Origin: Chrysomallon squamiferum
Taxonomy: Eukaryota > Mollusca > Gastropoda > Neomphalida > Peltospiridae
Assembly (NCBI GenBank): GCA_012295275.1
Contig: CM022674.1
Location: 7,171,436-7,235,435 of the forward strand
DNA: 64,000 nucleotides
Direction: 5' to 3'
Below are positions 1 to 14,400 of this stretch, in pieces. The notes beneath the pieces are model-generated. The model saw nothing but the letters and a program-made list of their open reading frames with translations, had not been told where the DNA came from and searched no databases. A program made the position numbers and the translations under genes. Position 1 is the stretch's first letter. Each line of letters starts with the position of its first letter.

Positions 1-2151
1 ATTGTCATCTATGTTGATTCTTTGTTGTCGAATTTGATTTAATGAACTGTGTTTTTTCAGTTCGTTTCATCAAAAAAAAAAAAAAAGAAATGAAAGACCT
101 TCTGCTGAAACAAGAAAACAATTTTCTCTTGAATACAAAAATAATGTTCCACTTTGAAAAGAAAAATGAAATGCTGCAAGAAAAAAGATTTTGTTGAAAG
201 CCAGAATGGTATGAAAACAAATCTGACAAAATTAAATAAAAAATAATAATTAAGAAAAATGATGTTATTAGCAGCAAGGATGTTTGAGAAAAGAAAAGGT
301 AACTGTATTTAAGAAATAGATATTTCAGTAGATGTTCTTACAGCAGATCTGTCTGTCTGTCTGAATCTGTCACAAGGCAGGTAAAGAATATAGGACAATG
401 AATAATAATTAAATTTATTTGAGATTTGAAAAAACCCAACAAAAAAACAAAAACAAACTGATGCCAAAAACATCACTGGATCTTGGACATAAATTTTCTT
501 GTTAACTGCAATAATCTTTTTTTTTTGTACTTGTTTGCAGTTAAGAAAGACATTACAAAGATACCTGCATGAATTTTGAAACATTAACTGGCTTTTCTAG
601 TCGACTTTTACATAATTTCATTAAATAAATAAGATTCATTTGGATTAACTGATGATAAAAGATTTTCAGACATTGTTAATTGCTTTGCTTAACTTAGACA
701 GCTGAGCAGAAACTTAGATTATCAAGACTTAGAGAAAGACAAATTCGATGTTCCTTCGCGGCACAAACTACTTAATAGGAATCCTTTGTTGTGAAAATAT
801 TTGTCAAATATTATTTGAGCTAGCTGTGCCATTGTGTTTTCAACATCATCTTCATCATCATCATCATGTTTTCATTGTATCATTAATATTTCATCATTTT
901 TGTTTTTTGTCTCTTAATGGCTTCCCTCTTTTTCCCCAATCCAAGAAGAACTTCATCATTTGTGGGTTTCTGTTTTGTTTATTTCCATTTTGTTTGTTTG
1001 GGAAATATATTTTTTTTTAGTTTTTACGGTTCCACCAACTGTATATTTTGAGTTCGTAATTTACAATGTTTTTGTGACAAGTTTTTGTTTTTAAAAACTT
1101 TTTGTTAGAAATGTTTTACTTGAATCATGGTTGATAATTTATTTGATACCTGTGAGATATTTTTAAAGCTGGTTGTTAAAATTTTGGTATTTTTTAAATC
1201 AGAGCTGATTATTTATATCTGTTATATGATTATAGGTTCACCCAATAGCCAATATATTTTTTTTTTATTTTTTTATTTACTTTTCAATTTTTTTTTCCTG
1301 GGCTATCATACAATGATTAGACTTTATAATATTTTTGTTTCATTCGTTTATAAATAGTTAAAACTATATAAGTTTAATCATTTTTAAAATCTGTTTTCTT
1401 AATTAATACAAAAATTAATTCTTTTGAACCTTTTTTTTTTCCTGTGAAATATAGATATTTTTAAATATTTCTATTAAATTTCCAATAAACTTTAAGTATT
1501 AGAAAAGAAAATATTACAAATTAATAAATTATATCTGAATAAAATTAAATTTAGAGAGAAAGTGAGGTATTTTATAAAAAATAATGATACATGAGTTTGT
1601 TCTTTAAAAATGAAATAATAATAATAATAATAATAATAATAAACTGTAAAATTTTGGTAACAAAATATGCAGTATTTGCAGACACTTAAAAATTATTTAT
1701 TTCAAGATATTTTTAAAAAGTCATTACAGTTCGTGTTAAAAAAAGAAAGAAAATAAAAGGCTTTGATTCTATAAAATGCAGGACTGTATTAAAAGAAAAA
1801 CAATGGAAAGAGTTAAACAGGTTTTAAAGTTTCCAGTTACAAAACAAAACATTGATTTTGTTATTTAAAACCAAACATATTTAAATTATTTGATGTTAAA
1901 CTGTATTTTAGTGCAATTTTCTGTATATTAGCCATTATGTATATTTGTATATTTTGTGCATATGTATAATTATAGTGCATTTTTGTATATTTTAGTGCAG
2001 ATTTAGTGCACATTGCATATTTATTATGTACATGCTAGTTGTATTATAATCCTGTATATTATTATATATCTGTTACCTGTATATCTTGATCCATACAATT
2101 TTGTTGTTACAAGTTTTTTTGCTGAGCAATTCGTAAGCAAGTTAATTTCTA

Positions 2152-2165
2152 GTCACCATGGTAAC
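2152..2165. promoter_or_regulatory. X-box-like palindrome (possible RFX site)
   Basis: The 14 bases GTCACCATGGTAAC fit the RFX X-box pattern GTNNCCATGGNAAC. RFX factors bind such sites in promoters and enhancers, notably of ciliary genes. A second related site is at 4132-4144 and degenerate versions lie at 3155-3279. No gene start is visible beside it, so any role is inferred. Confidence 0.35.
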
Positions 2166-2570
2166 CTAACATTTTTGAATTTCGAACCTTTGTTTGCTAC
2201 CTTTTCGGCTACAAAATATTTGTAGCAAATGACAAAACTGTTTTTGGCACTTTTAATTTTTTGTTACTGTGTCTAAAAAGTTTTTGTTTTGTATGAAATG
2301 TTTCTGGCACTTGACTGACAAAGAAAGAGATTCAATTATTTTCTTTAAACTAAAAATCAAACTTTGTATAAAGATGTTCTTTTTCTCTCTTTTTTGTTTC
2401 TTTTTTTTTTTTTAATTTGTAAAATTATTTCTTTTAAATTAAGAATCAAATTTGTATTAGTATATAAATGTTTTTTTCTTCTTATAAACGTATATGTGTG
2501 TGTATGTCTGTAATTCATAGATCAGAGGTTATAAAAATCACAAAATACACAAGGACTTTATAATGACTCT

Positions 2571-2606
<36 letters not shown>

Positions 2607-3154
2607 GTGTGTTCTCTTTTTTTCAAATTAAAAAATTCACAGTGTACATAATTTTTACAGTTATGGAAATGATGTGCCAAAAAGGACAATCCTCCGAAAC
2701 ATTTGTCATGTTTTTAATTAGTTGTTTTATTGGTAGCAGATTTGGGTATTATTTAAGGTTGTTAAAACTGAAATATTTACAAAGTTTACACTTTATTTAA
2801 CAACATTCTCTTAATGTCACAAACATTTATTTCAGTTCGTCAGTGAGGATATTTTTACAGTTATGAATTTAATTTAAGGTTGTTACAGAAATGTTTGTAC
2901 TAGGATTTGAATGTATCTACCAAAAAGTTTCTGTTAAGATTTTTAACTGTTCACTTGGTAAATGCTTTTGTTTGTTATTTTGAGGATACTGAGAAAGGAA
3001 AGGGATCCTAAAATTAATACTGAGGTATGGATAATAAGTATATGCATTAAAAATAGTAAAGGATTATTAAAATAAAAATTGCAGGTGTTTTTAAGCTTCA
3101 GAACGGTAATGTCCAGCATTTAAAAATAAGAATCTGCTTAGTTTCCAAGGATAT

Positions 3155-3279
3155 GTTGCTATGGATATGTGATTATGGGGATTATTATTGATATATCTCC
3201 ATCGAAACATCTGTAGGGATACGTTACTGTGGATATGTAACTGTAGATACGTTATGACTGATGTGTTACTATGGATACG
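3155..3279. repeat. Cluster of degenerate X-box-like / short tandem motifs
   Basis: Several imperfect copies of a GTTACTATGGATACG-like unit occur within 125 bp (at 3155, 3223 and 3265). They read either as a decayed short tandem repeat or as a cluster of weak RFX half-sites. The spacing is irregular. Confidence 0.4.
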
Positions 3280-3397
3280 TTTCCTTGGTTACATTTCTGG
3301 ATAGAGAAGACTGTTTGTGATATATCTGAGAAATCTGTGTTGTCCAGTTTTTCCTAAAATCATTTCTCACTGGTGCTGATGCTTTTGTTTGCAAGTG

Positions 3398-3419
3398 GTC
3401 ACATGACTGGTCATGTGAC
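3398..3419. repeat. Perfect 10-bp inverted repeat with 2-bp spacer
   Basis: GTCACATGAC, TG, GTCATGTGAC form a perfect inverted repeat. Each arm carries an E-box-like CACATG/CATGTG. It could be a dimeric bHLH site or the tip of a small repeat. Nothing around it settles the matter. Confidence 0.5.
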
Positions 3420-4131
3420 ATAATCTCCCTTATAGAATTTGTGTCTGATTTGTTTTTACTGTTTTTTCAGCATTCATCTTGATGCATTATTTTTCTTCTG
3501 CAGTATACCATACTGTTTTATTTCCAGATGTTTGTAACCTTTAATGAAATATCAAGCAAACAAGCAAAATTATAATAAACAGATAAAGTCAAAATAGTTA
3601 TTATTTAAGCAATTTGTTTACAACTATGTCACTTTTTTTTCTTTTTTTTTTTTTGTTGAAAGAAAGTGATAAACAAATAAATTAATTAATTTATACATAT
3701 GCAAAACAGCAATTAATTTCATTCAGGAATTAATTCATAAACTTTTGTCTTTATGCCAAAACAAAAATATCATTTAACAAATTTTTAAAAACTTCTCAAA
3801 GCATACAGTTGTCTCATGTAACTTTCAAACATGCAAGGTAAAAATCATTTCATGCAAAATTCACAGAACTGTCTTTCATTGTCATCCCACCAGATACAGA
3901 ATTTCATGGAAAAGATTTAGTAATTTTTGCATAATAACAAGTGTACAATAGCTTGTTTTTTCCCTTTTTAATTTTAACTGGAAAGATTTTAAGTAATATC
4001 ATATTTATTTTTATTAATTTTAGTAAGAAAAACATACATTAAATTTCATCTGGATATAAAGTTTTTGACATAAGGTTGTATGATTCTTTTCAATGCATTT
4101 TATATTTAGCCAAAGTGTTTTTCATTAACTT

Positions 4132-4144
4132 GTTGCTTAGCAAC
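4132..4144. promoter_or_regulatory. EP/X-box-like palindrome
   Basis: GTTGCTTAGCAAC is a perfect 5-bp inverted repeat around TTA. It resembles the methylated-DNA-binding/RFX1-type sites of the form GTTGC-N3-GCAAC. This is pattern recognition only; no adjacent promoter is visible. Confidence 0.35.
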
Positions 4145-4527
4145 ATATTTGGATCGATGAATTCCAGCTTGTATATATATATAAACCCTTTTTCTGTGAA
4201 TTGGAATACATTTTGGGATGTTTAATTTTCAGTTTTAACATTTAAAATTATGTTTTTCTTTGTTAGTATTTGACTGATTTTAAACTTTTTTTGTCTTATA
4301 AATTTAATGTTAATTTTAAAACTTGTTATTGTTTGGTGGTCATGTTTCAGTCTAACATGTTTTGTGAAATGAACTGATAATTTCTGATAAACTGTGTTAA
4401 GGATTTTTCTATTTTTATTCCATGACAGTTTTAACCTAAAACATAAGTCATAATACTTAAAAGTAGTCTTTGTTACTCTTGTTTTTCCTTCTATTATCTT
4501 TAAAGTTTATTATTTATTTATTTGTTG

Positions 4528-4571
<44 letters not shown>

Positions 4572-4992
4572 ATTATTATTATTATTATTAGTGGTTCACT
4601 GACTGATTGATTAAATTATTTTTTGGTTTATTTTTGTTGTTTTGGTACTTTTTTTTTCTTCTTTTTTTTTTTTTTTTTTTTGTTGTTATAAAGAAAATTT
4701 TCACTTATCCAATGATTACAAAAATAAAACAAAAACAACTGTGTCTCTTAAGTTACAAAATTTACATTTAATCTTGTACAGATGCATTTTTGTGTTACAT
4801 ACAACACATTGTTATTTGAAGAAATGGGTTTTATTTATTCACCACCACTGTAAATAGCTCAATATAGTGTTGTCTGCAGGAATTGCATCACACATTTAAC
4901 AAGTTAGGGAAATAATGCCTCCCTCTGTTTCAAATATAAAATTACAATGACCACATTATGTACATATAATAATTTATTTAGTTCAGTTAATA

Positions 4993-5325
4993 AAGGATGT
5001 TCCAAAGTCTGGCCTCTGTATAGGAAAACTATAAGAAATACTAGGATTTTTTTTTTTTTTTTTAATTTAATTTATCAATTATCACTTAGCTTATCAGTTA
5101 TGGTAAAAATGACAACCATTGACGTCTTCACATGCTCTAATTTGCTCAACATAAAACATTTGACATTTCTAAGCAGGGAGGTGTTTGTTTTTAACATCTT
5201 CTTCTCTCATTAACATCCTGTATTTAGGACACCATCTGAAAAATATTAAATACTAATTAGTAAATCAGTGTAAAAATTAAACTGTTAAATTCATGTCCAG
5301 TGGGGCCAAACTTTGGGGTCACCTT
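4993..5325. mobile_element. Possible small MITE with imperfect terminal inverted repeats
   Basis: The left end (4993-5014) and the reverse complement of the right end (5304-5325) match at 16 of 22 positions, sharing the cores CCAAAGT and TGGCC. The 333-bp interior is AT-rich and has no transposase frame. Two opposed related ends at this spacing suggest a non-autonomous DNA transposon. A clear target-site duplication is not visible, so the exact ends are uncertain. Confidence 0.35.
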
Positions 5326-5933
5326 GTATGTGACAAGCCAGGTAGTTGTAGTATGATAAGCAAACTTGTCTGCTCTTGTAGAAAATATCCAGTGATATCC
5401 TCACTGCGGCCATGCAGTGGGAAATTTTAAACGTTTGGTGAATTCTTTGTTGCTGCAACAGCTGGTCTTTTGCAAATTCATTTCTTCTGACGTTATTCAT
5501 TTTGTTGTCTGAAGAAATGAATATATATATATATATGTGTGTGTGTGTATACAATAAAATGGCTGTCATGCTGTGTTATTAATACTATTATTCAAAGCCT
5601 GTCACCAAAATATGATAGTTTATTTGTTAAACGTAGAGGACATTGTGTGTTGTTTATTGTTTCAAATGTTGGATCACTTATTATGCAGTATTTGCTAGTT
5701 ATATATATGTGTATGTGTGTGTGTGTGTGCATGTCTAGATATAAGCTACTTTTTCTGAAATTTCTTTTAGTGTTTAACAACCGTTCTCTCCGTTTTAGCA
5801 TTGCAGAAATTACTAATGTGTGAGACATAATACTTTTCAGTTGTACCGGATGAATTATATGTATATACTGTTAACTTGTACAACTTATATCTTCCTTTAT
5901 CTGTTAAATATATGTGTGTATTCCACTTATGTA

Positions 5934-5968
<35 letters not shown>

Positions 5969-6134
5969 TACTGCTTGCAGCCTTGAAGCTTCCTATGTGT
6001 GTGTATTCTTGTAAACTGGTTGTAAATTGTTATCATCTTTTGTTATCACATCATAGCCCAACTGACAACTGTAAAACACCACAATGTGCAATATTTTACA
6101 ATTTTCCCATCTGTTGAAAATTTCTTTACATATG

Positions 6135-6191
<57 letters not shown>

Positions 6192-6667
6192 GTTGATGTT
6201 ACTGTTATTGTTAATATTATTTCAGTACCATTAATTATCTCTTCTGTTCTTGCCTTTTATTCCCTTCCAAGTTTATTTACCTCATTCAGGTTTTTTATCA
6301 TTTACCTCAGGAAAATTGTTTTTGCTTGAAGCACAACTTTTTATTATTAAAACTATTTGCTTTTTGTAGAATTCATCTTATATATTGTATTTTTATTTAT
6401 TATGATATATATATTTATTTATTTATTTATTTATTATTATTGGTTGAACAGCAGATGCAGATAGAATATATTTATGGCTTTGTTCTGCTACACTGGAATC
6501 TTCATCTTTTTGCATTTAAAAATACTGTACAATTATTACTTCAGGTAAAATCATTTTAAAAGGCTCTCTCTCTTCCTGTTTTTATCCTTTTTTTTAAGAA
6601 GTCTAAAAAGAAAGTAAATAGCAAATAAATAAATAATCATGAATAAATAAAACTTAAAAACAATTAA

Positions 6668-6705
<38 letters not shown>

Positions 6706-8949
6706 TTCTTAAAAAGATATGATTCTGGACATTTTTGTTTGTTCTGTTTTGTTTTTTCTTTCTTTCTTTATCAGTTCATTTATTTATTTATTTATTTTAT
6801 TATTATTATTTTTTTAATTGATCCCAGAAACACTGATACCATCAGGGTGACTTTGTATGACATTTTATCATGACAATATTTATTATTTTCATTAATATAA
6901 CTGAGTTCATAACATGTCACAATTCATGAAATAATAACATAGTCTGTGAATTGTTACACATACAAGTTACAGTTTAATATTTACTGAAACAAAAAGTAAC
7001 TGAAGTAATCTAGAGAATGTTTTATATAAAATCAGAACACACAATGATAGGCAGACATATTGAAAAATAAATTTGAAGCTAAACACATACACTGGTGTGG
7101 CTTTTTTTTTGATAATCATTATTTTTTTTAAATAAATATTTCTACATTTTTACAAAATTTAAAATAAAAGATAATTTATTATAAATATTTGAAAATTTAC
7201 AGTAATAAATAATAAAGAAGGGAAAACCTGGTACTCTTTTGTAACAAATTTTTATTACATATTTAGTCACTTTACATATAAAGTGATTATTTCAGTCACT
7301 TTAATCTAGGAACTGTAACTTTTATTCAGAAAGAAGTTCATTTGTGAATTCACCTTTTTTTGAAATCATTAAATATCTGCGTATTATTTTTAAAATATGA
7401 CCAATCACTTGTGAATTTGCTTTTTAGCAATGTTAAAAAAAAAAAGAAAAACGCAAAAAAAAAAAGAAAAACCAACATCATCTCAGATTCCATACATTAT
7501 CTGTGTTCATAGCTGTCAGCTGATTGTAATTCCAGTATTGGTAAATGCAAATAAATAAATATTGCTTAGAAAAAAAAAAAAATTTGTTTGTTGTTATTTG
7601 AACAATTTCAATATTGCAGCATGTGTCCGAGTTTAAATGCCTCTGGTTTACAATTTTATTAACAGATATTGTGGACTCCGAAATTAGTAATGATGATTTG
7701 TTTATTTTTTTCTACTAAAAGAGCTTGTTTTTATAACTGCATGCAGAATCTGTTGTTATACATTTGCCTCATTTAATATAACTCATTTTTAAACGATAAA
7801 TTATTGTCAACAAGGTTCTTTTTTCACAAAATTTAAAAAAAAGAATTGGTAAATTGTTTTAATATCATTTTAAAAACACATCACTGCAGTCTTCTTGAAA
7901 TAAGCTTTTAAAAATAATTTTAATTTATATTTTTATAAAAAATGTACCATTGGATTTAGAATTTTTTTGAAATAATTTTTATAAATTGTTCTAGTAATCT
8001 TTTTGTAAGCATTTGACTTAAAATAATTTTTAAAAACAGTAACAGCAACAGTAATAATAACAAAATAAACCTCAGAAATAATTGTTACAGTTACCAAAAA
8101 ATAATGATAACAAATAAAAAATGAAAATGTAATAATAGTAATAATAAATTTTAGTAATAATACTAATATTAATTACAAAAATAAATAATAAATTCCCAGG
8201 ATGTCTAAAAGTGAAAATAAAAGTGACTAGCTGTGAGTTTCACTGTGAGGCGTTTGAAAACATGAGCAGCTGTGACATGTAAATGTTATCACTTTATTAC
8301 AGATGATTATCCAGACGGTTTTGAGAAGAAACTGTGACAACTGACACAGCTAACTGTGACAGTGATAAAAACACTGATTATTAACCATCAAAACATGACG
8401 AAAGTAGAAAAATCACATTTTTAAAGTGAGCATAGAAAAAAAAAATTGTGATACGTACTGACTCGCACAGTTAGTTAGATTATTGTTTAGTCACAAGACC
8501 TACACATATCAGTACCTATATATATATATATATATACATATATATACACATCTATGTGTGTGAGTGTGTGTATGCATATATATAATTTCAATCAGTCCAG
8601 CTTTTGCCTGTTCGAACCAGTAAAATACTGAATTATTTAATATTCGTTCACTTAATTACAAAAGCCCTCATTATCTGTTGGTTTGGGAAACATTTAAAAA
8701 CGTAAATAACTTCAGTGTTTCATAGCAGCACAAAGTAAACCAGAACACTGTAGTCAGTTGATTTACTCAGGTTTTAGCCATTCTTAGTACTACCTTAGGT
8801 GATTATTCAACATATGAACATGCTATGGATAAAAACTACATATTTTTATTATTTAATCATTACTTCGTGCTCATTCTGTTACGGTATACGTTATTCGACT
8901 ACGATTTAGTTTAAATGCTTATGGGATGTTGGTGCGTTATACGACCAAC

Positions 8950-9040
8950 TAATATATTAAATATGATCACTGATTGGTTGTCTTTTGGCCACGTGATGTA
9001 AACAGCTTTCCTGTGGATGTTTCACACTGTAGTGTAGTAG
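8950..9040 (+). promoter_or_regulatory. Candidate promoter and 5' non-coding exon of the MIIP-like gene
   Basis: Base composition becomes less AT-rich here. A CCAAT-type ATTGG (8973) and a perfect E-box CACGTG (8990-8995) precede a possible short exon ending at 9040 before GTAATT. The matching acceptor would be TTCCCTACAG at 9691-9700, 33 bases before the start codon at 9734. The transcription start is inferred, not seen. Confidence 0.35.
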
Positions 9041-9733
9041 GTAATTTTCTTAATAATTTTTCTATCGCTGTTCGTAGATTAAATATTTCGGTTTCGAACA
9101 TGTAATGTTGTTTGTAGTATACATGTAAATTAGCTATACAGCTCGTATTCACGAATGTTTCATGCAGTTAAATATTATCGTTGATTAAATACGACCTCAG
9201 CGCGAAAACTTGCAGAAACATGTTTCACTCCAAATTCTAATTCAAACTCATAGTGTATGATAACGACAAACCGTTAAACTTTGAAAATAATAAAGAGTTT
9301 ATTTAACGATGATCATAAAATGAGTATGAAACAAAACAAATTTATGGTAATTTAAAAAAAAAATTATCTACGAATATATCTCTGTTTAATATATTAAGCA
9401 TGATAGCATCTCATTCGTTAGTTAGAACCAAGCAATTAAGAATCTAACACTAGTAACAGGATAAGTACATCGTCACGATCATAAAACCAATTACCAAGTT
9501 TTAAGTTTTCTTTCATTAGAATGAATAAAAAAAAAGAAAGGTATTACTCATAAAACAGTAATAATTAATACTCGTTATTGAATTATACTTTCAAGAAAGA
9601 AACCAGTACTGTTTAGAGTAACTTAAGTAATTACTAAATTAGTTAATATTAAATTGCTTGATAATTCTCTATATGCAATTGAACTATTTTTTCCCTACAG
9701 CATTCATAACTGAAGCTCTACGAACTTGCAAGA

Positions 9734-11410
9734 ATGCCAGAAAAGATGAATGATGTTGAGCTTCAGAACAAGTGTAAAATGTTGCTACAGCAACTGAAAT
9801 CAAAACAGATGCAGTTAAATGGACTGGTTCTGCCTTCTACTGCACCACAGAGTGAAAATCTCTATGACGCCAAACACAATACTCTGAAACCAATCTATGC
9901 TAGGGAAAAACTGAAGAAATTGGTAAAGACTACTGACCGTGGTGGAAATCATGTGACTGGTGGTAGAGATGATGAAAAAACAAATTTCAAAGTTTATGAT
10001 TCTCGTCCAAAACCCAAATCAGTGGTAATAGAATCAGCTGTAGAAGAAGATTTTGCACCTGAAGATACTACAGAACTTGAATCAGCAAGAGATGTCCCTA
10101 GTTACCATAGAGATAAATTTTATTCGTATTCTGATGATTATCCTACAGACAGTCTTGATTCATATAGAACAGATGACATAGGTTTGTACAAAACAGACAT
10201 GTTACGTTCATATAAAAGAGAAAACCTAGATTCGTACAAAACAGACGTACTAGGTTCTTATAAAACAGACAACCTAGATACTAATGAAACTTGTTCGTAC
10301 ACAAGAGACAACTTAGGTTCTTATACAGTAGACAGCCTAGGTTACGACCATTTAAACTCCTACACAACAGACAACCTGGATTCATACACAGTGTCTGACA
10401 ACCAGAGCAGACACAGACCTCTCTACCAGTCTGCCACTCCCAGAACTCTGAGCAGACGGCAGCTCATTGACAGAAATGTCAAGATTGGGAAAAGTTCCAG
10501 GTATGTTTTTGACGAGGACGACAGATTTGATAAACTTAATTTTAGTTACTCTCAGGTAGATAGAGATCCGTTACCATGGGATCAGTCACATGACCAACAT
10601 GGACAGAAGCTGGATGATGATGAAACAGATTTGAAATCTGTCCACAACAAAGCTGTTATGAGAGATGAGACATTGTTAAAGCAGAGAGTGAAAGATGAGA
10701 AGAATAAGATGAAACCAGCTGATGTTTGTGATGAAACATATTCAAAGTATTTGAAGGATGAAGGCAACAACAAGAGGCTAAAATCTCTGACAAAAGAAGC
10801 AATGAAATCACTGAACTTGTCAAGCAGAAGTTCAATTAATCTGGTAATTATATTTAATCAAAATTAATTCATTGTGCAATAAGATTACAAAATAGGTTTT
10901 ACTAAAAAAAAAAAAATCTTTTTAAATTTATAGTAAATGAAATCATTGAACTTGTCAAGTTGATGTACTGTTAATCTGGTAATTATATTCAATAAAAACT
11001 AATTCATTGCAGAATAAGAGTACAAAATAATTCCTTAATTTATAGTAATGGTAGATCTAGGCTAAGAATATTATGTATTTGTGGATGAAAGCATACAGGC
11101 ATTTATTTCTGTAAATATCTAAATTAACAATAGGAAATTCTAGGAATGTGTGAATAAAGGAAATATTAAATAAAGTAATGTGCAAATTAAATCTGTAGTT
11201 GACAGAGAAATAATTATAAATACATTTTTGAAATTGGAAACAATTTCTTAATTATCTGTAATTGAAAATGTAATGAGAATCCAGAGGTATATGTATGTGT
11301 TTTTCAATTCAATTCTTTGAATTACATTGTCAATTCTTTTGAAAGACATGTCTGTAAAAATAAATTATTAATTATGGAGAAAGATTTGTATTATTCATTT
11401 TTTAATTTAT

Positions 11411-11492
<82 letters not shown>

Positions 11493-14400
11493 CAAATTCA
11501 AATAAAGACAGAATCATCCATCAGTATTTCAGTGTTTTCCATTTGGGAAATGTTTGACAAAATATTTATCTGTACTTGCAGAGTAACAATGCAAGACCCT
11601 CATTTAGCAGGCAGCAGCAGAGGATGATGGGATACGACTGGATTGCTGCCCTGCTTGACAATGATACTGATCTGATGGATGAAACTGAGAACTTTTTTCA
11701 AGAAATCAAAGATTTCCGCTTGGTGAACAAACAGCAGTGTTCAAACCAGTTTTACATGGAGTGAGTTTTGTTGTGTTTTACATGTAGAGAATTTTATTAT
11801 TTTACATGAATTTTTTTGTGTGTTTTACACATAGTGAATTGTTTTGTGTTTTAGATGGAATGAGTTTTGTTGTTGCATGTAATGAGAAACAGACATTAAA
11901 TATATCATACTTATTATTAACAAAGACTGTTATTAAGTATGTCATACATTTATTGTAAACAAAGACTGATGTTAAGTATATCATAATTAATTGTTAGCAA
12001 AGATTCATATTAAGTATGTCATGCTTTATTGTTAGCAAAGAAAAGTCTTATATAACAAACAAGACTTCTTAAAGTGTAAAAATGTATTTCATTATATTTT
12101 GTTTGTACAAATTCAGTTATATTTTATTACATAATGTTGATATTGTGAGGCAGTATCATACTGTGTTAATTATTTTATATATTAATTTAATATTACTGTC
12201 ATTTTCAGTGGACCTTTGGCTCTAGCTATTGACTTGAAACCTTCACCAGTTGTTCAGGAAATAACTGAATCAAGTGAGTAATTTTTATTTATTTTTTTAA
12301 CCAGCAGCAGAATTAGTTGAACAGAAATCAGATGTTATTTTTCTTTTTTTTTAAGTGATCTGTATTAATTGATAATGAATGAAAACAGTGAAGGTTAATT
12401 AATTTAATACTCAGAGTAGACATATTCTCTGGGTATATATACAATAGTTGGCCATTTACAAGGTACTCTTTAGTTACAGTTGTGAGGGAAAGAATCAGAG
12501 GAAATGTAGTTTGACGCTTATTTAAATTTCCAGTGTTAATATTTTACACATGATTTGAATTCAGACATAAATTTTAACTCATGTATGTTCTATGTGAAAT
12601 TAGTAAAGTCGTTTTTTCTTTAACTTGCAGAGGTAAAACCATATGTTGTTAATGACCGACTTTTTACAACACCACTCAAGAAATGTCTCCTAGATGATTT
12701 AGGAGCTGCAAATGATGAGGAGGAGAAGAGAAGTGAGAAACTGAAGGAGCCATCTTATGAAGAGCCAAGATTTGTTAGGTGAGTTTTTAGAAAGAAAAAA
12801 AAATCTCTTTCCTTTCACAAGCATCTTTAGCATGTTTTTGTTTTTGTTTTTACATGTCATAAAGATATTGAGAATAGTTTTGTAGTCTTTTTTATTGCCC
12901 CTGTTTTAGAAATAGTGCTTGAATGTAATTTGGTGTGATAGAAATTACATATACAAATGTTTAGTGGTGCAATATATTTTGATATCTTATATCATATACA
13001 GTGAAATAATTATAAACCATATTTGTTAATATTGAGAATTAACTACTGAAAGAAATTTTTAATTGCTTTCCTAATTGTGTTTTTTTTTTTTTTTTTTTTA
13101 AATGTTTATTTATGAATGGTATATTTTTTCATGTTAATGTCAGAAATAATTTACTCTTTTGGCCAAACAGAAACTGTTTTTAATAACTCTGTTTTAAGTG
13201 ATTTTTTTTTATTTTAATATATAAATTGTTAATACTAATAATAGACTTTTCCATTTATTATTTAAAATTCCTGTTTTAAAATATATGTTTATTTTTTAGT
13301 GACTTTATTTTTATAATAGAAATTTTTAGTTCTTAACAACATTAATATATTGACAAATTATCACTTTAAGATATCTTTATTTTCACAGAGTTTTCATATT
13401 TTTATTTATTTTTGTTGCCGTGGTTTCAGAGTCAGTATTCCCCGATCTACACTGCAGACTCCAAATCGTATTAAGCCCCACAGAAGAGGAAGCTTTGATG
13501 CATCAGACTCTTGTGCCCTGTCACAAGTGGGTTATTTTTAGATTGGTTTCATGTATTTTATTACAATATTATTTTACTGTCATACTTAGTTTTGAGCAGT
13601 GTTAAATTGCCCAGTATAAAAGCATGGAAGTGGATTTTATTAAACAATTTATTCCTTTCCCTGTGGTACACTTTAAAATTAAACATATTGTAATCATTGC
13701 AAAGAACACATTTTATTCAAAGTGATTACATGTTATTTGTGTTACAGATGTGTTGTGATACATATTAAAAGTAATGATGAAGTTGATCATGAATATACCA
13801 GTAATGATTACAACGATACATTTTCAAGATATATCTCAATTGCTTTTTAAAAAAGAAATAAACAGAAGAATTGTTAAACAAAAATTGTAATCCTTAATAC
13901 TTTTATCAAACATGTTTTAAAATGTATTTAAATAATCTGATTGAAGCACTGTCTGTTGGGCTGGGAGAACTCTCGTCCAGCAATGATGCCATCTGCTTCA
14001 ACTGTTGGTCTTAGTGACGCCACTGGAGAATTGAAGTCCAGACTTACTACTGTAAGAATAACAGATCTTTTAAAACCTTTTAGCCTAATTGCTTTTCATC
14101 ATTTATTCTGTAACAGTATAATAATGCTTTATAAATAACAGAAGTTTTTTTATTCTACTGTCCAAATGAATGTGTAAGTAAGGAGAAAACAAAAAGAGTT
14201 GAAGAATTTATAGTAACAGATTTTCTGTTTCAAAGTATTATTTAGAAAAAGCATAATGTTTGACAACTAATAACTCTTGAATTGTTGTGACTTTATTAAT
14301 TCAAACAGCTAAACATAATTCTCTAAACAAATAGTTAAACTTCATTTTCTAACTGGAATTGGTTTAGTTGTATATAATGACAAACAGTATTGCAATGTAA

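Larger units (their letters stand above)
1..8940. other. AT-rich non-coding stretch upstream of the MIIP-like gene
   Basis: No convincing exon was found. The stretch is very AT-rich, with ATT runs (about 1612-1641, 2573-2606, 4531-4589, 6135-6188), poly-T (4648-4681), a 34-base poly-A (6670-6703) and TA/GT runs near 5520-5550, 5700-5730, 5936-5969 and 8518-8580. The open frames are low-complexity readings of these runs. Items described separately are two X-box-like palindromes, a 10-bp palindrome near 3400 and a possible MITE at 4993-5325. It could hold the long 3' UTR or intron of a gene outside the window. One short exon-like tail was noticed near 8304 (acceptor followed by a frame ending DGFEKKL and a stop), but it is too short to call. 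Confidence 0.6.

Noticed and set aside
8304-8336. Possible last exon (acceptor then DDYPDGFEKKL and stop)
   Set aside because: Only about ten codons, no partner exon in the window, and no family recognised; noted in the left non-coding entry only.
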